Positions 17,564 through 27,696 of a stretch of DNA of 64,000 nucleotides are shown piece after piece (the stretch's first letter is position 1; each line of letters starts with the position of its first letter). The stretch is from contig CAJJWN010000015.1 in the NCBI GenBank assembly GCA_905196835.1, positions 1 to 64,000 of the forward strand, written 5' to 3'. The translations under genes were made by a program, and so were the position numbers. Source of the stretch: an uncultured Prevotella sp. Its GTDB lineage: Bacteria; Bacteroidota; Bacteroidia; Bacteroidales; Bacteroidaceae. The notes beneath the pieces are model-generated. The model saw only the letters and a program-made list of their open reading frames with translations. It did no database searches and was not told where the DNA came from.

Positions 17564-17967
17564 CACCTGAGACCACCCCAATCCTCCCGAAGGGAGGGAG
17601 CTTAATGCGCCTCACATATTGCCCCAGCGCATCGGGCTTATCTGCTTATTATGCTAATTTGGCCTATAAGTCCAATTTGCCTAATGAGCCGAATACGCCC
17701 TATCCACCGCCTCTGCAACAACGCCCACTTGTTCTGCCAGATTTGCAATCCGGCGGTTTCTAAGTGCGGATTTGCAATCCGCTCACCAGCATACATCATC
17801 TTATAGATGTGCGGTTTGAGCGGATTACAAATCCTTATAGTAAATTTCGGCGGATTACAAATCTGCCGAAACATATGCCAGATAAGCCGAATGCGCCTAA
17901 TACCACACCTCTGCGACAAAGCATACCAAGCTCCCTCCCTTTGGGAGGATTGGGGTGGTGTCAGGTG
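17564..17967. repeat. 404-bp cassette with 40-bp inverted ends
   Basis: The left end (17564-17603) and the right end (17928-17967) are complements over 40 bp with two mismatches; each is itself folded around CCTCCC..GGGAGG. Inside are a second set of related arms and copy 3 of the GGATTTGCAATCC repeat. No gene is encoded. It lies in the 17465-18353 gap between the receptor and the acetyltransferase. A single related arm without a partner occurs at about 13322-13356. Confidence 0.85.
17728..17877. repeat. GGATTTGCAATCC palindromic repeat, copy 3
   Basis: Same order of palindromes as copy 2, in the same orientation, nested inside the inverted-end cassette. Its first palindrome has decayed on one side (CCAGATT against AATCCGG). 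Confidence 0.88.
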
Positions 17968-18012
17968 GCTTGTTGATGGGTGTCAGCTTGTTTGCCGATG
18001 GGTTTCTCATTG

Positions 18013-18095
18013 ACGGCCTTTTGCCTTCCAAAAGGCCGTCAATTGCACGCTAAAAGACCATCTTTTGCAGCCCGAAAGACGGCCTTTTGCAAAGC
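18013..18095. repeat. Co-varying palindrome array, locus 4
   Basis: Four units (GACGGCCTTTT, AAAAGGCCGTC, AAAAGACCATCTTTT, GAAAGACGGCCTTTT), spaced about 22 bp, in the gap upstream of the acetyltransferase. Confidence 0.88.
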
Positions 18096-18218
18096 CATTG
18101 ATTATCAACGGGTTACACGGCAGTATCACCATACCGCCAGAACGCCCTGTTTTCAGCAGCGCAAAGGTATGAAAATCATGCGTAATACGCAACTCGAAAA
18201 GCGACATTCCGCCGTTTA

Positions 18219-18228
18219 CCCCCCCCCC
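18219..18228. other. Run of ten C upstream of acetyltransferase
   Basis: A homopolymeric C tract 125 bp before the start codon and about 53 bp before a TATATTTG box near 18281. Such tracts can vary in length. Confidence 0.7.
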
Positions 18229-18353
18229 GAAAATTTAACATAAATCAACACTCCACGAAGCCAATTTGCCCCGTTATTCGCTATATTTGCATTCCTGAAA
18301 GCCTTGCAGGTAATCATAATTATCCATTCTCAACTCTCAATTCTCAATTAACC

Positions 18354-18950
18354 ATGAAGACAGAACTTGAAAAATGCCTCGCCGGAGAGCCTTTTTTCGG
18401 CGGCGACCCGGAAATAGCCGCGATTGCGGAGAAGGCCAAACGCCTGACGCGAGAGCTTAACGACACCGCCTATACGGACATCGACAGGAAGCGCAACATC
18501 ATGCAACGGCTGTTCGGCCGCGTGGGGCGGCGCGTGCATATAGACGTTGACTTTCACTGCGAGTACGGCCGCCACATACTCATAGGCGACCTCGTAATAA
18601 TCAATATGAACTGCACCTTCGTTGACAACAACATCATCGAAATAGGCAATGACGTGCTCATAGCCTCAAACGTGCAGATTTACACCGCCACACACTCCAC
18701 CCGATACGCCGAACGGATGCTGCCCGACGACGGCTCTGACGGCTGCGAGTTTTGCCTTACATACGCAAAGCCCGTGAAAATATGCGACGGCGCATGGCTC
18801 GGCGGCGGCGTAATAGTGCTGCCCGGAGTGACAATCGGCGCGGGCAGCGTAATCGGCGCAGGCAGCGTGGTGACCCGCTCAGTGCCCGACAACTGCGTGG
18901 CCGTGGGCAATCCGTGCCGGGTTATCAGAAAGATTGACAACGGGGAATGA
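18354..18950 (+). CDS. Sugar O-acetyltransferase, LacA/Maa family
   Basis: A 198-residue left-handed beta-helix enzyme. The N-terminal Maa-type domain (KCLAGEPFFGGDPEIAAIAEKAKRLTRELND) is followed by hexapeptide repeats with the NMNCTFVDNNIIEIGNDVLIASNVQIYTATH segment holding the catalytic His, and the C-terminal GGVIVLPGVTIGAGSVIGAGSVVTRSVPDNCVAVGNPCRVI. It moves acetyl from acetyl-CoA to a sugar or related hydroxyl. A TATATTTG box lies near 18281. Confidence 0.93.
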   Translation: MKTELEKCLAGEPFFGGDPEIAAIAEKAKRLTRELNDTAYTDIDRKRNIMQRLFGRVGRRVHIDVDFHCEYGRHILIGDLVIINMNCTFVDNNIIEIGNDVLIASNVQIYTATHSTRYAERMLPDDGSDGCEFCLTYAKPVKICDGAWLGGGVIVLPGVTIGAGSVIGAGSVVTRSVPDNCVAVGNPCRVIRKIDNGE

Positions 18951-19054
18951 TAATGGAAACGTGAAAACCTTTCCATAACAAGCGGAATATGCCTCCATTT
19001 CCGCCACAAGCCAAATAAAAAACGACGGCCGTTTCATATTCCGCAAAATTTCAT

Positions 19055-19475
19055 TAACTTTGCAGAAGCTTCACCCACGCCGTGTCCCAAACGGGAGGCG
19101 ACAACGAGGGAGGGAGCACTACATATCAGAAAAGGCGTTTGCTGACGCTTTGTTTTTGGCGGTTCGAAACTTCCACAAACCGAATTAGTTGTCGAAAACA
19201 TCGCAGAGGTGGATGCCACGGGTAGGTATATGCCATTCCCGTCGGTGTGCATAAGGCAGTCTGTGCCTTAATGCACACCTGTACGGATTGTATATATGCC
19301 AACGGCGTGGGTATCACTCTGTCTGTTTACAACCAAGGCTGTGGAAGGCCGCGAACCGCGAAACAGGCAGAAGCAGAGATACCCCCGCTTTTTCATATGT
19401 GGCTGAACAACAGTGGATACCAAAGCAACAAGTCCGGCACCGGGGTATATGCGGACAAAAAACAACCGGTAACCG
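19055..19475 (+). ncRNA. Candidate structured leader RNA upstream of acyltransferase
   Basis: A promoter-like TTTC, 19 bp, TAACTTTG (19032-19062) precedes about 400 bp without a good reading frame that end at the acyltransferase ATG. Predicted stems include GGCGT..ACGCT (about 19132-19148), CGGGT..CCCG (about 19219-19241), GTGTGCATAAGGCA with its complement (19245-19278), and GGGTATC with TCTG/CTGTTT arms against AAACAG/CAGA and GATACCC (19309-19384). I do not recognise a known riboswitch class. Together with the unremarkable 18951-19054 this fills the gap between the two transferase genes. Confidence 0.4.
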
Positions 19476-20156
19476 ATGCTCGCAAAATCTATCCTAAAAC
19501 TGTTCAGGAAAGTAAACTTGTGGAAAACCGTTTACTTCAACCTGCACTACTTTCCATGGAAAACGGCCCTGCGCCTGCCCGTATTCATATACAAACGCTC
19601 GGAACTGTACAAGATGAAGGGGCGCATCGTAATCAACGCTCCCGTCAAGACCGGCATGATGAAACTGGGACCTCACGGCCTTGGCACGCAGGACATGCTG
19701 TTTGAAAGGACAATGTGGGAAGTGGCCGGCACGCTGGTGATAAACGGGAACGCGTGCATAGGCCGCGGAAGCAAGATAAGCATAGGCGAGAACGCCACCT
19801 TGACGCTTGGCGACAACTTCACAATCACGGGCGGCTCTGACATCATCTGCCACAAAGCAATAACCTTCGGCAGGGACTGCCTGCTGTCATGGGATATCCT
19901 CATGATGGACACCGACTTCCACAATGTGCTCGACCTGCAAGGCAAAAAGATTAATGCGCCCAAGCCAATCACAATAGGCAACCATGTATGGATAGGCTGC
20001 CGTAACACTGTTCTGAAAGGCACTACGATAGCGGACAACTGCATCGTTTCGGCAAACTCTACGATAACACGGAGCTTCGACAAGCCAAACTGCATCGTCG
20101 GCGGCAACGGAAAGAACGCAGGAACAATAAAAGAGGATATAGACTGGGAACAATGA
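19476..20156 (+). CDS. Hexapeptide-repeat acyltransferase
   Basis: A 226-residue protein. A basic, aromatic N-terminus (LFRKVNLWKTVYFNLHYFPWKTALRLPVFIYKRS) is typical of acyltransferases in capsule and exopolysaccharide loci. Left-handed beta-helix repeats follow ([36 protein letters not shown]) and the ITIGNHVWIGCRNTVLKGTTIADNCIVSANSTITRSF end. It probably acetylates a surface glycan precursor. No glycosyltransferase genes are next to it, so it may be an orphan. Confidence 0.88.
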   Translation: MLAKSILKLFRKVNLWKTVYFNLHYFPWKTALRLPVFIYKRSELYKMKGRIVINAPVKTGMMKLGPHGLGTQDMLFERTMWEVAGTLVINGNACIGRGSKISIGENATLTLGDNFTITGGSDIICHKAITFGRDCLLSWDILMMDTDFHNVLDLQGKKINAPKPITIGNHVWIGCRNTVLKGTTIADNCIVSANSTITRSFDKPNCIVGGNGKNAGTIKEDIDWEQ

Positions 20157-20238
20157 CATGGCTGAAAAACCATCCAACGCCTTACATACAAGCCGCATCC
20201 GGGATATTTAAACTAAAAAGCAAGACAAACATTAATTC

Positions 20239-21212
20239 CTACAAGGACTGCGCCATATAAACCTGCAGATACAACACATTGCCATCCTTATGCAAGTCTT
20301 TGGTATAAAGCACATAACGGCTGCCTACCCTACTTGAATACTTGCTGCAAAAAGCATTCAATGAAGCGTGCCGCTTATACGAAGACGACTTCACCTCGAT
20401 AGGACAAACCTTGTTACCCTGCGGCAAAAGGAAATCTATTTCATAAAGATGATTGCCTTTTTCCGTAGGGAATGTATAATAAAACAACGACTTGCCATTG
20501 GCCACAAGCGTCTGCGCGATTACGTATTCATATACAAACCCAAGGTTTGCATCAAGCTTGTCACTAAGAAGTTTCTGATATATCACATTTTCAGTGAAAT
20601 CCTTATCCTTAAATGCAAGAGAAACAAAAAGCCCGGTGTCGGCCGCATATATCTTGTAGCGGTTTATGTCCCGGTTTAAAGACACGCCCACTCCTGGGTC
20701 ATTGGCATAGTAAGCGACGTTCACCGTCATCGTATCTTTCATCTCGACGGTCAGTTGTTCGACAGTAGCTTTGCTGACACCATCACCTATCATGCTTGAC
20801 ACTTGGTATCTTGAGGCATTTTTATTAAGCTCTGACGGCACGGCATCGTAAAATATCGACATCCTGCCACTGCCATCAATTTTTCGGAAATCATCTTCAT
20901 ACAATGTTATAATGTCACGCTTTACAATGTCTACTTCAGCCAAATTGTTTGTCTCAAGATAAGCGCTGACCGCCTGCGGCATTCCCCCGACAAGCATATA
21001 CAGACGGAAATCACGCAAAAGTTTCCTGTTAACGACATCGACAACAGGTGTTTTCCGTTCAAATACTGACCGCATCAACGGAATAGTTGCCGTATCACCT
21101 AAAGCCTAACGAAACTCCTCATAATCAAGTGGATAAAGATAAAACTTACATTCTTCACTTGGTATTATTATGTCTTACAGCTTACGCTTGAATATAACCT
21201 TTGCCCTTTCCA
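20239..21212 (-). pseudogene. AAA/DUF4143 ATPase remnant
   Basis: The C-terminal 279 residues from the ATG at 21078 match the second half of the AAA-plus-DUF4143 proteins: LRDFRLYMLVGGMPQAVSAYLETNNL, an internal region with inserts, and EIDFLLPQGNKVCPIEVKSSS with the E..D..ExK core. Upstream in the same frame the sequence still reads CKFYLYPLDYEEFR, stop, ALGDTATIPLMRSV, matching the conserved PLDFEEF block of the intact paralogue at 50504-51850; another stop occurs about 20 codons earlier. The P-loop and the rest of the ATPase domain are gone. It is therefore a decayed copy, although the stump from 21078 could still be translated. Confidence 0.8.
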
Positions 21213-21266
21213 TAAACACCTGATTATCATTTGTCTAACAATGCAAAAATTGGAATATTACGACTA

Positions 21267-21341
21267 ATCTCAAAATGTTTTCAATTAAACATCCAAATAT
21301 CTCAAAATCTTTTAACCTAAAAAGCCCGATAATCTCAAAAT
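21267..21341. promoter_or_regulatory. Three direct repeats ATCTCAAAAT at 32/33-bp spacing
   Basis: ATCTCAAAAT occurs at 21267-21276, 21299-21308 and 21332-21341, just upstream of the ATPase pseudogene. The intact paralogue has three copies of a different word with the same spacings. Confidence 0.8.
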
Positions 21342-21387
21342 TTTGTATCATTTATCCAACTTGTTTCTTTACAATTTTTGTTTTTAC

Positions 21388-21432
21388 ACTATATTTGCAT
21401 AATACATACAATCCAAAATCACTATATTTGCA
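21388..21432 (+). promoter_or_regulatory. Duplicated ACTATATTTGCA promoter element
   Basis: ACTATATTTGCA lies at 21388-21399 and again, 33 bp later, at 21421-21432. Both contain the -7 box TATATTTG; neither has a good TTTG at 19-21 bp. They precede the membrane protein gene at 21462. Confidence 0.5.
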
Positions 21433-21461
21433 AGTGAAATACATTGCGAAAGGAGGATGGT

Positions 21462-22484
21462 ATGGATTTTCGTATAATGTCATTGCTCATAGCGGCAAGT
21501 GTATTCTGCGGCGTGCGCCTGAAGCGTAGGCCGGACATTCCGCTGCGCGCTGACGTATGCCTGTGGCTGACAAGGGTACATCTGGCCGTCTTAGCGTTGG
21601 CAGTCGCAGGCATAATAATCGAATGGAACACTGACTTCTATTTTCGATGGAATATCACGAGTAACTCCGTGTTGCTGGCATGGCTGACGGGCATTGTGGC
21701 ATTCTTTGTCGGAATACGCACGAAGAAAACCCGGGCGGTAAAACTGTACCTGCGCATATTCTTGGTTTTTGCCATACTTTGTTTACCAATAATATCCCTC
21801 GTCGTATCTTCTTGGACGGCATATTACGCTACAAGCGAGCATTACACAGTGTGCGAGGGAAAAGGCCTTCTATCCCCATGGTATCCTAATTTCAATATAA
21901 GAAAAACCTACTGGATTGTGGAACGCCAGTTCACAACGACCTCAAACAGTATTCTTGAACCTGATTTTTACGACAATGCGCTCTTCTCATTGACAGAGGA
22001 AGAAAACGCAGGAGCACTGGTTTTCACGGCAACCAATGAAAAAGAACACGGCGAAAGCTGCACCATAATAATGACAGACACCGCGAAATACCGGCGCAAC
22101 GCGCGGCAAGCCAAGATGTTGATAACCGACAGGTTCAAGCGCGCAAGCGGCTTCAAGAATTATCATTTTGAATGCACCTTGCCCGAAAACGGATGGAAAG
22201 TGGAACTTGCAAGCGGTTACGAAAACACTATTTCATCACCTAAAGACGCCAAAAACAAAATAAGGCAATACACCTCGACCCTATCAGATAACGACAACAA
22301 GGATTCTATTTCCGTTGAATTCAGTATTAGCAGTATAATGGGTTCTTATGATATAATTGTCTCCAATGAAACAAAAGCACGCCTGACTATACCCAAAGAT
22401 TCGTTTCCACGGCTAACTCCGTACACTGCTGTCGATGAAATTACATCGCTTTTCGTGAAATATAAAGACAAAGTAAAGTATTAA
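21462..22484 (+). CDS. Membrane protein of unknown function
   Basis: A 340-residue protein. Four hydrophobic helices (about residues 3-18, 35-54, 64-82 and 91-113) are followed by a polar domain of about 220 residues, probably outside the membrane. The start is the ATG at 21462 because AGGAGG sits 5 bases before it, a Shine-Dalgarno sequence that is unusual here; an upstream TTG at 21444 is less likely. No family recognised. Confidence 0.75.
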   Translation: MDFRIMSLLIAASVFCGVRLKRRPDIPLRADVCLWLTRVHLAVLALAVAGIIIEWNTDFYFRWNITSNSVLLAWLTGIVAFFVGIRTKKTRAVKLYLRIFLVFAILCLPIISLVVSSWTAYYATSEHYTVCEGKGLLSPWYPNFNIRKTYWIVERQFTTTSNSILEPDFYDNALFSLTEEENAGALVFTATNEKEHGESCTIIMTDTAKYRRNARQAKMLITDRFKRASGFKNYHFECTLPENGWKVELASGYENTISSPKDAKNKIRQYTSTLSDNDNKDSISVEFSISSIMGSYDIIVSNETKARLTIPKDSFPRLTPYTAVDEITSLFVKYKDKVKY

Positions 22485-22499
22485 AGACAAGGAGCGGCA

Positions 22500-23099
22500 T
22501 CAACCTTTTACGCTCTGCCTCACTACCTTCAACGCCTCGATTTGCCTGCTTTCAGGCAATGCGGCGAGGCTGTTCACACAGCCGAGCATGGCCGCTCCGC
22601 CGAAGTTTAATTGTTGTAAGTAATCGATTTTGTCGGGAGTTACGCCGCCAAGAGCGACAACCTTATGGTCTATTATGCCGTCTTTTGATGCCTCACGGAG
22701 AGTCTCATCGGTGAAGGCGGAAGCGTAACCTTGCTTTGAAACGCTGTCGAAAATCGGACTAAGAAAGACGTAATCGCAAGCGTCTTTATATCGTTTTACT
22801 TCCTCCAAAGAGTGGCACGAACGGCTTACGTGCCCCTGCCAGCCGTCAGGCACGGTGCTGCGCCGCGCGTTGAGGTGTATTCCGCGCAGGCCGTAAGGCT
22901 GTGCAAGCTCGAAAAAGTCGTGTATTACGATGCGCCGGCGGTCGTCGCTTGTCAAATCGTCAAGCAACCTCGCGCAGTCGTCTGCCGTCGCGCCGGGTTT
23001 GCGCAAGTGCACAATGTCAACGCCACAGGCGAACAAACGGTGGATGAATGCGGTTTCGCCGGGAAAGAATGTAGGGGAAGTTATTACAAGCCAAAGCAC
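22500..23099 (-). CDS. Thiamine phosphate synthase-like protein (ThiE/TenI family)
   Basis: A 199-residue TIM barrel starting at a GTG: LWLVITSPTFF, VDIVHLRKPGAT, YGLRGIHLNARR, DYVFLSPIFDSVSKQGYAS, KVVALGGVTPDKI. It belongs to the ThiE/TenI superfamily. A complete ThiE is already fused to ThiD upstream, so this second copy could be a TenI-type thiazole tautomerase or a spare synthase. It is the last gene of the thiamine operon. The GTG is chosen because an in-frame stop lies two codons before it. Confidence 0.85.
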   Translation of the reverse strand: MLWLVITSPTFFPGETAFIHRLFACGVDIVHLRKPGATADDCARLLDDLTSDDRRRIVIHDFFELAQPYGLRGIHLNARRSTVPDGWQGHVSRSCHSLEEVKRYKDACDYVFLSPIFDSVSKQGYASAFTDETLREASKDGIIDHKVVALGGVTPDKIDYLQQLNFGGAAMLGCVNSLAALPESRQIEALKVVRQSVKG

Positions 23100-23107
23100 T
23101 TTTTATT

Positions 23108-23238
23108 AGGAATTAAGGAGTTACGTAGTTAAGGAGTTAAGACATATGTATTAAAAACAAGGAGTTAAAAAGTTATGCAATAGGAAGCAAGACTATAGTC
23201 TTACCCCCTTAACTACGTAACTCCTTAACTCCTCAAAA
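23108..23238. repeat. Snap-back repeat (GGAGTTAAG words) in the thiamine operon
   Basis: GGAATTAAGGAGTTACGTAGTTAAGGAG words on the left face CTTAACTACGTAACTCCTTAACTCC words on the right (about 23205-23236), a long hairpin between thi4 and the thiE/tenI gene. Confidence 0.85.
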
Positions 23239-23242
23239 AATA

Positions 23243-24013
23243 TTATTTCAGTCTTTCAATAATCAGCTGTGCCACCTTCTTGCCCGACATGAGCATTCCG
23301 CCGAAGATGGGTCCCATGCGTGGTGTGCCGCTGACGGCAGAAGCTGCCATGCCGCAGACGTAAAGTCCGGGGTAGATTTCTTTCGTTCCGTTTACCACTT
23401 CTTCCTCGCCTGCAACCACGTCGAGCGAACGTTCGCCGATAACATCGCCCGTATCGGTAGCCAGGCGGATGCCGTTCTTGCGCGCAACGGTCTTGCACAT
23501 CTCGCTGTCATGACCCGTTCCGTCGATTACGCACTTAGCCATTATGTTCAGCGGGTCAACGTGCAGACCCTCGCGGAGCACAGGAGTCCAGTTTACTACA
23601 ACGCCGCTCACAACGTTGTTTTTGAACACAACGTCCTCAACAGAGTAGCAGTTGAAGATTGTCGCGCCCTCATGCACAGCCTTATAGAGCAGTGCCGATG
23701 TGCTCTCAACGGAGTCCATGACGTAAAGTCCGTCGCCGTAAGGCTTATAGTTGATGTCGAAATCTTTTACAATATCGATTGCTTCTTCCTGAACAACAAT
23801 CTGGTTGAACATCATTGCGCCGCCCCACATGCCGCCGCCGGGTGACAGTTTACGGTCGAACTGGGCCACCTTCAACCCGGCCTTAGCCAGGTAATAGGCC
23901 GCAACAATGCCCGACGGACCGCCGCCAACGATGGCGACGTCGAGGTCGAGGTTTCTTTCCAACTTCTCAAAATAGGTACTGATGATACCCTGTGAAACTT
24001 TCTTTTCAATCAT
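23243..24013 (-). CDS. thi4: Sulfide-dependent ADP-thiazole synthase (Thi4)
   Basis: A 256-residue enzyme: an NAD-binding GGGPSG motif (residues 30-35), SPGGGMWGGAMMFN (57-70), and MGPIFGGMLMSGKKVAQL at the end. It builds the thiazole moiety of thiamine from NAD, glycine and sulfur. In yeast Thi4 the sulfur donor is a cysteine in a CMDP-like motif; here the matching position is His151 (GLHVDPL), the type known from sulfide-dependent, multi-turnover Thi4 proteins of anaerobes. ThiS, ThiF, ThiG and ThiH are absent from the operon. Confidence 0.93.
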   Translation of the reverse strand: MIEKKVSQGIISTYFEKLERNLDLDVAIVGGGPSGIVAAYYLAKAGLKVAQFDRKLSPGGGMWGGAMMFNQIVVQEEAIDIVKDFDINYKPYGDGLYVMDSVESTSALLYKAVHEGATIFNCYSVEDVVFKNNVVSGVVVNWTPVLREGLHVDPLNIMAKCVIDGTGHDSEMCKTVARKNGIRLATDTGDVIGERSLDVVAGEEEVVNGTKEIYPGLYVCGMAASAVSGTPRMGPIFGGMLMSGKKVAQLIIERLK

Positions 24014-24077
24014 TTTTATTTGTTATTTAATCGGTAATTTTCATATTTCCAAGAAATAAAGGTGCCGAATGAGCCGA

Positions 24078-25784
<1,707 letters not shown>

Positions 25785-25795
25785 CTATTGTTTTA

Positions 25796-25868
25796 GTTAA
25801 GAGTTAAGAATTAAGAGTTAAGAAAATATGCAACGGCATTTTTCTTAATACTTAACTCATAATTCTTA
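25796..25868. repeat. Snap-back repeat at the end of the thiD-thiE gene
   Basis: GTTAAGAGTTAAGAATTAAGAG words on one side and TCTTAATACTTAACTCATAATTC words on the other. On the minus strand the second arm codes for the last residues of the fusion protein (LRIMS) and its stop. Confidence 0.85.
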
Positions 25869-27351
25869 ATTTTTCAACTACTTTTCTCATTTCTTCCACA
25901 GGCTGTTCAGCACGCAACACGCTGCCGCTAAGGGCTATCCCAGACACTCCTGCGGCCATAAGCTGCGGTATGTCGTCACTGGTTATACCGCCGATGGCTA
26001 CGAGAGGAAGCCCTATTCCGCATTCCTTCATTTGCGAAAGGATGCGCTTATAGCCCTCAAGGCCAAGCATTGGGGCAAGGTTTTTCTTCGTCATGGTGAA
26101 ACGGAACGGGCCGCAACCTATGTAATCGGCACCCTGCGTGGCAAGCCTCTGCACGTCTTCAAACGTATTCGCCGTGCCGCCGATGATGAAACCGTCGCCT
26201 GCAAGGCGGCGCGCCTCGTCAACGGGCATGTCGTTCTTGCCAAGATGCACGCCGTCAGCACCTACACGGAGGGCCAGCTCTACATGGTCGTCGATGACAA
26301 ACACCGCCCCCATGCGCCTGCATTCCGGCAAAATGAGCCGCGCTACGCGCTCTATCTCATCCTCGCAAGCATCCTTCATGCGCAGCTGAATCCACTGGCA
26401 ACCGCCCTCAAGAGCCATCATCGCCGAGTCGTAATATGAATACTTGTCAGTAAAATGGGTGATGAATTGCAGGCGTGAGGCGGTTTCAAGGTCTTTGGGT
26501 TTTAAGGTTTTAAGGTCATACCGTACAACCTTATAACCGCACAACCTCATAACCCTATCTGCATAAAAGTGGCACACAGGCCCGTGGCCGCGGCCTACAT
26601 GCACACCGGCACCGGCCTTCAACGCCTCCGTAAGATACTCCTTGGCCTGCCGCACGGCATCTTCAAGGCCGTTGCCGCAGGCCAACAAGGCCGCAATGGC
26701 CGACGAAAGGGTGCATCCCGTACCATGAGTGTTCGGCGTATCTATGGCCTCCGCCGTGAACTCCACACGCTTCACGCCTTCACCTTTATATATATATAGG
26801 TAATCGGTCTTCGTATTTCCCTCTGCATGGCCGCCCTTTATGAGCAACGCCTTAACGCCAAGCCGCAATATGGCTTGCGCCGCATCGTCCACCGACGTGT
26901 CCGTACCGGCCAAAGTCCAAGCCTCGGGAAGGTTGGGCGTAACCAAGTCAGCCATGGGCAGCAGCCGCTCCTTCATTATAGCCAAGGCATCGGGCTGCAT
27001 CAAGGCGCATCCGCTCGTAGACACCATTACGGGGTCAACCACCAGGAACTTCGACCTATACGCCGTCAGCGCGCGCACTATGGCGTCGAGCGTCTCGGCA
27101 TCGTTAACCATGCCGATTTTCACCGCATCCACCGTAACGTCTTCCATAACGGCCACGATTTGGTCGTAAACCACCTGCGGCGGCAGCTTGTGCACATACT
27201 TAACGCTCTGCGTATTCTGCACGGTTACGGCTGTAATGGCCGTAGCACCATACACGCCAAGGGCAGAAAACGTCTTCAAGTCTGCCTGTATTCCTGCTCC
27301 GCCGGATGGGTCGGAGCCTGCTATTGTCAATGCCGTTACGTATCTTTTCAT
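25852..27351 (-). CDS. thiDE: ThiD-ThiE fusion: HMP-P kinase / thiamine phosphate synthase
   Basis: A 499-residue two-domain enzyme. Residues 1-266 are ThiD ([39 protein letters not shown]), which phosphorylates HMP and HMP-P. Residues 291-499 are ThiE ([58 protein letters not shown]), which joins the pyrimidine to the thiazole. The linker (about 268-290) is encoded by a repeat of the type found between genes nearby (26489-26555). First gene of the operon, behind the TPP riboswitch. Confidence 0.95.
   Translation of the reverse strand: MKRYVTALTIAGSDPSGGAGIQADLKTFSALGVYGATAITAVTVQNTQSVKYVHKLPPQVVYDQIVAVMEDVTVDAVKIGMVNDAETLDAIVRALTAYRSKFLVVDPVMVSTSGCALMQPDALAIMKERLLPMADLVTPNLPEAWTLAGTDTSVDDAAQAILRLGVKALLIKGGHAEGNTKTDYLYIYKGEGVKRVEFTAEAIDTPNTHGTGCTLSSAIAALLACGNGLEDAVRQAKEYLTEALKAGAGVHVGRGHGPVCHFYADRVMRLCGYKVVRYDLKTLKPKDLETASRLQFITHFTDKYSYYDSAMMALEGGCQWIQLRMKDACEDEIERVARLILPECRRMGAVFVIDDHVELALRVGADGVHLGKNDMPVDEARRLAGDGFIIGGTANTFEDVQRLATQGADYIGCGPFRFTMTKKNLAPMLGLEGYKRILSQMKECGIGLPLVAIGGITSDDIPQLMAAGVSGIALSGSVLRAEQPVEEMRKVVEKLRIMS
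26489..26555. repeat. Intragenic snap-back repeat at the ThiD/ThiE junction
   Basis: The sequence is made of GGTTTTAAGG and CCTTATAACCGCACAACC words like those of the intergenic repeats at 27359-27477 and 48178-48282. It reads through in frame as the interdomain linker. Confidence 0.8.
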
Positions 27352-27358
27352 CAGTTTT

Positions 27359-27477
27359 GCGGTTGTACGGTTCTGTGGTTATACGGTTATGCGGTACTGA
27401 GGTTATGCGGTTGTGCTGTGTTTCAGGTCATTGAAAACCGTAAAACCTTACAACCGTAAGACCTTATAACCGTAAAC
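27359..27477. repeat. Snap-back repeat (CGGTTATGCGG words) before thiD-thiE
   Basis: TGCGGTTGTACGGTTCTGTGG words face AAAACCTTACAACCGTAAG words. It lies between the TPP riboswitch and the start codon, so it is part of the operon leader. Confidence 0.85.
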
Positions 27478-27544
27478 TATTTGTACTGGAAAAGACGGGA
27501 CGCATGAAAACAAGATTTATGCGCAAGAAAGAATGAACGTTACC

Positions 27545-27635
27545 AAAATCCCAGCGTCGGCATTACCCGTACTGGTGCAATGTGTATCTTCTCAGCCGCA
27601 GACCGCTTTCAGCATCGTCTGTGGCACCACCTTTT
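27545..27635 (-). promoter_or_regulatory. TPP riboswitch
   Basis: On the minus strand the conserved THI-box pieces appear in order: GGTGGTGCC, GGCTGAGAAGATACAC, then ACGGGTAATGCCGACGCTGGGA (written here in parts), the hallmarks of the thiamine pyrophosphate aptamer. It lies 5' of the thi operon and should turn it down when TPP is plentiful. Confidence 0.95.
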
Positions 27636-27646
27636 GAGTACGTCCG

Positions 27647-27677
27647 CAAAGATAACGCTTTAAAGTGTAACGGCAAA
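27647..27677 (-). promoter_or_regulatory. Promoter of the thi operon
   Basis: On the minus strand TTTG (27674-27677), 19 bp, TATCTTTG (27647-27654): an exact Bacteroidetes consensus just before the riboswitch. Confidence 0.85.
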
Positions 27678-27696
27678 ACTTTTAAGTGTTTTTCAC

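Noticed and set aside
21267..21341. Regularly spaced repeats as a short CRISPR array
   Set aside because: Repeats are only 10 bp, there are three, and no cas genes are near; the paralogous locus shows the same layout, so a regulatory repeat is more likely.
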